A stretch of DNA of 22,182 bases, taken from assembly GCA_008016945.1 (NCBI GenBank), contig SSGN01000205.1, positions 1-22,182 on the forward strand. The letters are read 5' to 3'. Below the pieces are notes generated by a model. That model was not told the origin of the DNA, ran no database searches, and was given only the letters and a program-made list of their open reading frames with translations. The position numbers were made by a program, and so were the translations under genes. The stretch is from Flavobacteriales bacterium. GTDB lineage: Bacteria; Bacteroidota; Bacteroidia; Flavobacteriales; PHOS-HE28. Of the stretch, positions 22,060 to 22,182 are shown piece after piece. How positions within the stretch are numbered: position 1 is the stretch's first letter; the number at the start of each line of letters is the position of its first letter.

Positions 22060-22182
22060 ATGGCACAGCGACGACGCGGATGGAGCGGACGAGCGCTGTT
22101 CGACGACGATCCCAACCGCGTCATCCGCGTCGAGGTCCGCAGCGACCGTGTAGCATCACCCCACCCGCAACATCCCCCACAC
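22060..22182 (+). CDS. Possible start of another gene (truncated by window edge)
   Basis: An ATG at 22060, 21 nt after the previous stop, opens a frame that stays open to the right edge (41 codons, beginning MAQRRRGWSGRALFDDDPNR). The basic, Arg-rich start and the spacing fit a co-directional gene, but 41 codons in GC-rich DNA can be open by chance. The last codons are Pro/His-rich. An 11-bp inverted repeat (CGACGCGGATG, 22072-22082, and CATCCGCGTCG, 22122-22132) lies within it. Function cannot be judged. Confidence 0.3.
   Translation, partial: MAQRRRGWSGRALFDDDPNRVIRVEVRSDRVASPHPQHPPH

Noticed and set aside
22072..22132. 11-bp inverted repeat with 39-nt loop as an attachment site or terminator
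   Set aside because: It lies inside a possible coding start, has no T-tract, and could arise from repeated GAC/CGC codons. Too close to the window edge to judge.
1..22182. CRISPR array, insertion sequence, prophage or defence island
   Set aside because: No regularly spaced repeats, transposase or integrase motifs, phage structural genes or known defence domains were seen on either strand.

Overview
The window looks like chromosomal DNA from a fairly GC-rich member of the Bacteroidota, probably Flavobacteriales-like. Four things support this. Three genes end in type IX secretion (T9SS) C-terminal sorting domains. There is a TonB-dependent receptor with an N-terminal carboxypeptidase-regulatory-like domain. 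Several promoters match the Bacteroidota -7 consensus TAnnTTTG. Start codons lack Shine-Dalgarno sequences. The lineage is inferred; there is no rRNA or marker gene here that would fix it.

Layout. 1-3.9 kb (+): the 3' half of dnaE, thioredoxin with a strong terminator, an orphan all-helical protein, and a stand-alone DUF58/VWA protein. 3.95-4.11 kb: a tRNA-Asp(GTC) unit with its own promoter and terminator. 4.3-5.2 kb (-): a UbiA-like membrane protein. 5.4-6.1 kb (+): a translationally coupled pair, a Gre-family factor and an S4 RNA-binding protein. 6.1-8.2 kb (-): a two-gene unit, a CPBP intramembrane protease followed by a secreted beta-helix-like protein. 8.3-9.05 kb (+): an alpha/beta hydrolase. 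9.2-11.3 kb (+): a large T9SS cargo protein whose sorting domain is out of frame. 11.5-12.5 kb (+): tryptophan 2,3-dioxygenase. 12.6-14.3 kb (+): a second T9SS cargo protein. 14.5-15.9 kb (-): an MBL/beta-CASP/RMMBL ribonuclease-like protein, divergent from the next unit. 16.05-20.5 kb (+): a TonB-dependent receptor and a T9SS-sorted hydrolase-fold protein, closed by a strong terminator. 20.6-22.0 kb (+): murQ and an orphan acidic protein, with a possible further gene entering the right edge.

Most of the window is housekeeping or ordinary envelope genes. I see no CRISPR array, transposase, phage gene, toxin-antitoxin pair or recognisable defence system, and no gene-free stretch longer than about 230 bp. 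The more unusual signals are in the gaps and in broken or degenerate proteins: a 94-nt repeat found in two convergent gaps, outward-facing CTGCC-type arrays in a divergent gap, a 12-bp direct repeat around the tRNA promoter, two promoters placed so close to their start codons that the mRNAs may be leaderless, a frameshifted T9SS tail, and a Gre-type protein without the acidic catalytic tip.
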